NCBI GenBank assembly: GCA_009781815.1
Contig: WQVB01000074.1
Span: forward strand, 1-6,530
Origin: Defluviitaleaceae bacterium
Lineage (GTDB): Bacteria > Bacillota > Clostridia > Lachnospirales > WRAX01
Length of the DNA stretch: 6,530 nt
Direction of reading: 5' to 3'
Part shown: positions 5,573-6,530 of the stretch, piece by piece
How positions within the stretch are numbered: position 1 is the stretch's first letter
Layout of the letters: each line of letters opens with the position of its first letter
Notes under the pieces: model-generated
What the model was told of the DNA's origin: nothing
The model's input: only the letters and a program-made list of their open reading frames with translations
Databases searched by the model: none
Position numbers and translations under genes: made by a program

Positions 5573-6277
5573 ATGAACAAAGTGATACATACTGCACATG
5601 CGTTTTTTAAAGATGCAGGCTTTGACTATGCTATATGCGGCGGCTTTGCCCTTGATATGTTTGTGGGTCAGGAGCTTCGCACCCATGGGGATTTTGACAT
5701 TATGGTGTTTAAAGAAGACAAGCACCTTGCTGTAGATTTTTTTATGAACAAGAGCTGGCCTGTTTATGGTAGGTTTATGGAAGAAGGCAAAATAGTAACA
5801 AATTTTTTGTTTCATAAAATAAACAATATAAAAGATGAGTTTTGGGATGAGTGCAGAAACATGTGGACTATAAAGCCTGGTAGCCTGCCTGAGATGTACA
5901 AGCATAGCCGCCTGCAGGGTGAGGTATACTCCTACAAGCCTTTGACTGAGTGGAAGGTAGAAAACCTTGAGTTTGTCGAGCTGGAGTTTGACGCAAAGGA
6001 TGGTGGCGATTATGTAGCGAAAGAAAATCCAAAAATAACTAGACCGCTAGATAAAGCCATTTTGCATCGAGAGGGCATACCCTACCTTGCCCCTGAAATT
6101 GTGCTGTTTTATAAATCTGACAAATTTTCATCAGAACACCCTAATGTGAAGCCTAAGACAGAAAGCGACTTTAAGACCATTATGCCTCTATTGCCTGCCG
6201 AAAGCAAGAAATGGCTGCTAGAGGCTATAGATACAGCCTACCCTGATGGTTATGAGTGGTTGGATGGGCTTTTATAG
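5573..6277 (+). CDS. Nucleotidyltransferase-fold protein, ANT(2'')-like
   Basis: Encodes 234 residues. ATG 5573 is chosen over a TTG at 5564 because AAGGGAG (5556-5562) sits ten bases before the ATG and abuts the TTG. The polymerase-beta-type active site is visible as GGFALDMF (23-30), then RTHGDFDIMV (36-45), with the metal-binding pair D40 and D42. Downstream, YLAPEIVLFYKS (171-182) and TESDFKTIMPLL (196-207) match the helical region of the aminoglycoside 2''-adenylyltransferase-like family (Pfam Aminoglyc_resit). Such proteins transfer AMP to a small molecule or protein, but most chromosomal members have no known substrate, so antibiotic resistance is not claimed. The third carboxylate is not certain; E136 or E138 in FVELEFD is a guess. 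It appears to be a single-gene unit, since no gene follows within 250 bases. Confidence 0.85.
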   Translation: MNKVIHTAHAFFKDAGFDYAICGGFALDMFVGQELRTHGDFDIMVFKEDKHLAVDFFMNKSWPVYGRFMEEGKIVTNFLFHKINNIKDEFWDECRNMWTIKPGSLPEMYKHSRLQGEVYSYKPLTEWKVENLEFVELEFDAKDGGDYVAKENPKITRPLDKAILHREGIPYLAPEIVLFYKSDKFSSEHPNVKPKTESDFKTIMPLLPAESKKWLLEAIDTAYPDGYEWLDGLL

Positions 6278-6340
6278 AAACAATGACTTCATATAGGAGG
6301 AGGCAAGCTCACTTACCATCGCCCTAATTTACTCATCCAT

Positions 6341-6441
6341 CATTGTAGGGAAGGGATTTATCCCTTCCGATATTATTGAGTTATCACTCACCAATCCTTC
6401 AGACAGGCAAGGCGGAGTGGATGAATCCACTCCCTACAATG
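6341..6441. repeat. REPIN-like element G (distinct family)
   Basis: Termini CATTGTAGGGA (6341-6351) and TCCCTACAATG (6431-6441) are exact reverse complements. The left arm folds as GGAAGGGA / TCCCTTCC around TTTA, and the right arm as GGAGTGGA / TCCACTCC around TGAA. The plan of two hairpin arms inverted about a centre is the same as in the other elements, but the arm sequences and loops are unrelated. A separate right-arm-like remnant follows (AATTGGAATGAC, 6445-6456), with the shared tail CTTCGCTACAACTCTAATGA at 6485-6504. No gene is seen from 6278 to the window end. Confidence 0.8.
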
Positions 6442-6530
6442 AGAATTGGAATGACACGAGCTTGGGATGGCGGTGTTGAGTTGGCTTCGCTACAACTCTA
6501 ATGACGAGACCAAAAACGTATAACAATAAA

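Noticed and set aside
6294..6304. Strong ribosome-binding-site-like TAGGAGGAGG after the nucleotidyltransferase
   Set aside because: No ATG, GTG or TTG with an open frame follows at a usable distance; probably a chance or relic site.

Overview
The window looks like part of a Clostridia-type Bacillota chromosome. The support is indirect: moderate to low G+C, AGGAGG-type ribosome binding sites, sigma-A promoters of consensus form, a family II pyrophosphatase with the clostridial CBS/DRTGG insert, a YdjI-like SPFH protein, and a TetR regulator of Firmicutes type. No rRNA, tRNA, CRISPR array or transposase gene is visible. Genus cannot be assigned from the sequence alone.

Layout. Three genes lie on the minus strand: an SPFH-domain (YdjI / 'virion core protein') gene running off the left edge (1-976), an SPL/Rv2578c-type radical SAM gene (1190-2083), and a regulated Mn-dependent inorganic pyrophosphatase gene, ppaC (2643-4271). 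Two genes lie on the plus strand: a TetR/AcrR regulator (4656-5231) and an ANT(2'')-like nucleotidyltransferase (5573-6277). ppaC and tetR are divergent, and each has a recognisable promoter. Every gene is separated from the next by more than 200 bp, so no operon is evident and no shared pathway links the five products.

The unusual content is between the genes. Every gap of more than 200 bp holds one or more imperfectly repeated, inverted-repeat elements of about 85-125 bp: A 1040-1151, II-1 2170-2265, B 2292-2600, II-2 (called D) 2428-2553, E 4449-4533, F 5253-5349, C 5374-5470 and G 6341-6441. Each consists of two inverted arms, and each arm is itself a small hairpin. In all but G, most arms have the form GTCAT + stem + CTTGA loop + stem', where the stem sequence differs between families but stays self-complementary. 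This is the architecture of REPINs (paired inverted REP sequences). Element B appears to have been split by a second composite element carrying D, with a possible 4-bp target duplication. E and F are chimeras of two arm types. Four elements share an asymmetric downstream tail.

Most likely reading: an ordinary housekeeping/accessory stretch in a genome heavily colonised by a REPIN-like or MITE-like family that has diversified, nested and recombined. The mobilising enzyme, if any, lies outside the window.
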